Part shown: piece after piece, positions 10,750 through 11,819 of the stretch | Numbering within the stretch: the stretch's first letter is position 1 | Layout of the letters: each line of letters opens with the position of its first letter | Source of the DNA: Chloroflexales bacterium | Lineage (GTDB): Bacteria > Chloroflexota > Chloroflexia > Chloroflexales > Chloroflexaceae | Assembly (NCBI GenBank): GCA_013336035.1 | Contig: JAAXUL010000154.1 | Span: 1-11,819, forward strand | Direction of reading: 5' to 3' | DNA: 11,819 nucleotides | Notes under the pieces: generated by a model | Databases searched by the model: none | The model's input: the letters and a program-made list of their open reading frames with translations, nothing else | Told to the model about the DNA's origin: nothing | Position numbers and translations under genes: made by a program

Positions 10750-11619
10750 CTACCTGCTGTTCAGCCCCCAGTCGTACGGCTTGAACTCCAGGTCGATCTC
10801 GCGGCGGGCCTCAAGCCAGCGGCGGCGCTCGTCGTCGGGCAGGTGGGCGCGCACGAAGCTGACCACCCCGTCGTAGCCGCCGAAGTCCTCGCGGTACCAG
10901 CTGAAGATCGCCGAGAGCCGCAGGGTGTCGCTCCCCGCAGCGATCTCGGCGTCGGCGCCGACGAATGACCGCGCCGCCATGTCGAGCTGCGCCTCGACGC
11001 GGGCGGCGTCGTAGGCGGCGATCGGCGGGCACGAGCGGCTGGCGCAGTTCAGGGCGAAGTGCAGCCGCGGGTCGCGGGGGCTGATGCCCAGCGCGAGGCG
11101 CGGGTCGCCCGCGGCGAACTGCGGGCCGGGGATGAAGGGGTTGCCGGCGTTGGCCCGCAGCACCCCGTGCTCGATCGCCTCGAGGCTGAAGCGCTGCCCG
11201 CCCACCACGTAGCCCGCCCGCCGGAAGAAGGCCAGCCCCCCGAGCTGGTCGGCGACGCTGCGGCGCACCTGGTAGGTCACCACAGCGTCGAGCACGAGCG
11301 TATTGTAGAGGTTGATCCAGAAGGCCAGCCGCGCCGCGCGCGTCGCCAGGGCCCCGGGGTCGAAGCCGGCCAGGCGCGGCGCGACCTCGGCGCGGTAGCG
11401 CCCGTAGGCCGCGCTCGCCGCGAGGGCGGCATAGTCGGCGCGCAGCCCGTCGTCGCTGACGGCGGCCAGCTTCAGCTCGCGCAGGGCGGCGGCGAGGGCT
11501 TCGGGCAGGGCTGGGTCGTGCGGGGGCAGCGGGGCGACGCCAGCGTTCAGGGCCTCGCCCGCTCGCTCGCCGACGATCAGCCGCAGGGCCGCCTCACGCA
11601 GATTGATCAGCTCGTTCAT
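10750..11619 (-). CDS. DUF547 family protein
   Basis: This is a 289-residue member of the DUF547 family, whose function is not established. Conserved family blocks are all visible: FWINLYNTL (100-108), FSLEAIEHGVLR (144-155), DPRLHFALNCASRSCPP (183-199), LSAIFSWYREDFG (235-247) and YDWGLN (282-287). The invariant His187, Cys192 and Cys197 could be catalytic or metal-binding, but that is speculation. There is no signal peptide or membrane segment. The start ATG at 11619 is supported by AAGGGGAG 4 to 5 nt upstream. It is convergent with the transglutaminase-like gene, with only 17 nt between the stop codons, and divergent from the partial gene at the right edge. It is therefore not part of the ATP-grasp operon, though it lies beside it. 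Confidence 0.92.
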   Translation of the reverse strand: MNELINLREAALRLIVGERAGEALNAGVAPLPPHDPALPEALAAALRELKLAAVSDDGLRADYAALAASAAYGRYRAEVAPRLAGFDPGALATRAARLAFWINLYNTLVLDAVVTYQVRRSVADQLGGLAFFRRAGYVVGGQRFSLEAIEHGVLRANAGNPFIPGPQFAAGDPRLALGISPRDPRLHFALNCASRSCPPIAAYDAARVEAQLDMAARSFVGADAEIAAGSDTLRLSAIFSWYREDFGGYDGVVSFVRAHLPDDERRRWLEARREIDLEFKPYDWGLNSR

Positions 11620-11723
11620 CCGGTCTCCCCTTCGTCGGGCTCGCGGTTGCCGCTGGCCTGTGACAGCCTGCGCGGGCCAGATGGTGTTTCAGGGCGTTAC
11701 TTTTCCTCGGCGCGGCGACGTAC

Positions 11724-11758
11724 AGGGTAGCATATCGTGACACCCTGGAGGAGACCAA
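11724..11758 (-). promoter_or_regulatory. Promoter candidate for the DUF547 gene
   Basis: The minus strand reads TATGCTACCCT at 11724-11734, containing both TATGCT and an extended -10 TGCTACCCT. TTGGTC (11753-11758) lies 18 nt upstream of TATGCT as a possible -35. Transcription would start near 11717-11722, giving a leader of roughly 100 nt. Confidence 0.35.
11728..11733 (+). promoter_or_regulatory. -10 candidate for the right-edge gene
   Basis: TAGCAT on the plus strand would place transcription near 11740, just ahead of the ribosome site GGAGGAG (11747-11753). There is no clear -35. It overlaps the opposing -10 for DUF547, so the two directions may compete. Confidence 0.25.
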
Positions 11759-11819
11759 TGGAAGGACTGATCGCCCCGCCGTGGCCCGTCGCCGCGCCCG
11801 CCGCCGGCGCCCTGGCGCG
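11758..11819 (+). CDS. 5' end of an unidentified gene, cut by the window edge
   Basis: An ATG at 11758 follows GGAGGAG (11747-11753) at a 4-nt spacing, a strong ribosome site. Twenty codons are visible (MEGLIAPPWPVAAPAAGALA) and the frame remains open at the right edge. The residues are Ala/Pro-rich with some hydrophobic character, which is not enough to name a family. It is divergent from the DUF547 gene. Confidence 0.6.
   Translation, partial: MEGLIAPPWPVAAPAAGALA

Overview
The window is GC-rich DNA, with coding regions strongly biased to G or C at third codon positions. It looks like a bacterial chromosome rather than a mobile island. The gene set is compatible with Chloroflexota (Chloroflexia): a short primary-type sigma-70 without region 1.1, TypA/BipA, a multi-spanning NarL-type histidine kinase, an acyl-lipid desaturase, and promoters with -10 boxes very close to the start codon. 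That assignment is inference; no marker here proves it. I see no tRNA, rRNA, CRISPR array, transposase or attachment site.

Layout. (1) 40-984, minus: sigma-70 family factor, with a good promoter at 1100-1127 that carries overlapping inverted repeats. (2) 1274-3106, minus: TypA/BipA ribosome-associated GTPase, followed by a hairpin at 1237-1262. (3) 3330-6016, plus: a two-component pair, histidine kinase then LuxR/NarL response regulator, overlapping by 4 nt. The kinase is built from two tandem membrane-plus-dimerization modules, and the first lacks the phospho-accepting histidine. (4) 6224-7111, plus: membrane fatty-acid desaturase with all three histidine boxes, closed by a strong hairpin at 7135-7160. 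(5) 7305-10732, plus: a tight three-gene operon of circularly permuted ATP-grasp, alpha-E protein and transglutaminase-like protein, driven by a near-consensus promoter at 7170-7198. The third protein ends in a pure run of 13 glutamines encoded by 13 CAG codons. (6) 10750-11619, minus: DUF547 protein, convergent with the operon. (7) 11758 to the right edge, plus: the first 20 codons of an unidentified gene.

Functionally, the left half is housekeeping and regulation (transcription initiation, translation/ribosome stress, an unknown signal input). Next to it lies a membrane-lipid gene that a temperature- or envelope-sensing pair could plausibly control, but nothing in the sequence proves this. 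The right half holds the least understood unit. ATP-grasp, alpha-E and transglutaminase genes are widely conserved together and have been predicted from comparative genomics to form and process an amide- or peptide-linked product, but to my knowledge the substrate is not established.

The points most worth following up are the degenerate first module of the kinase, the ATP-grasp/alpha-E/transglutaminase operon with its polyglutamine tail, and start sites where promoter elements contradict the longest open frame (sigma factor and ATP-grasp).
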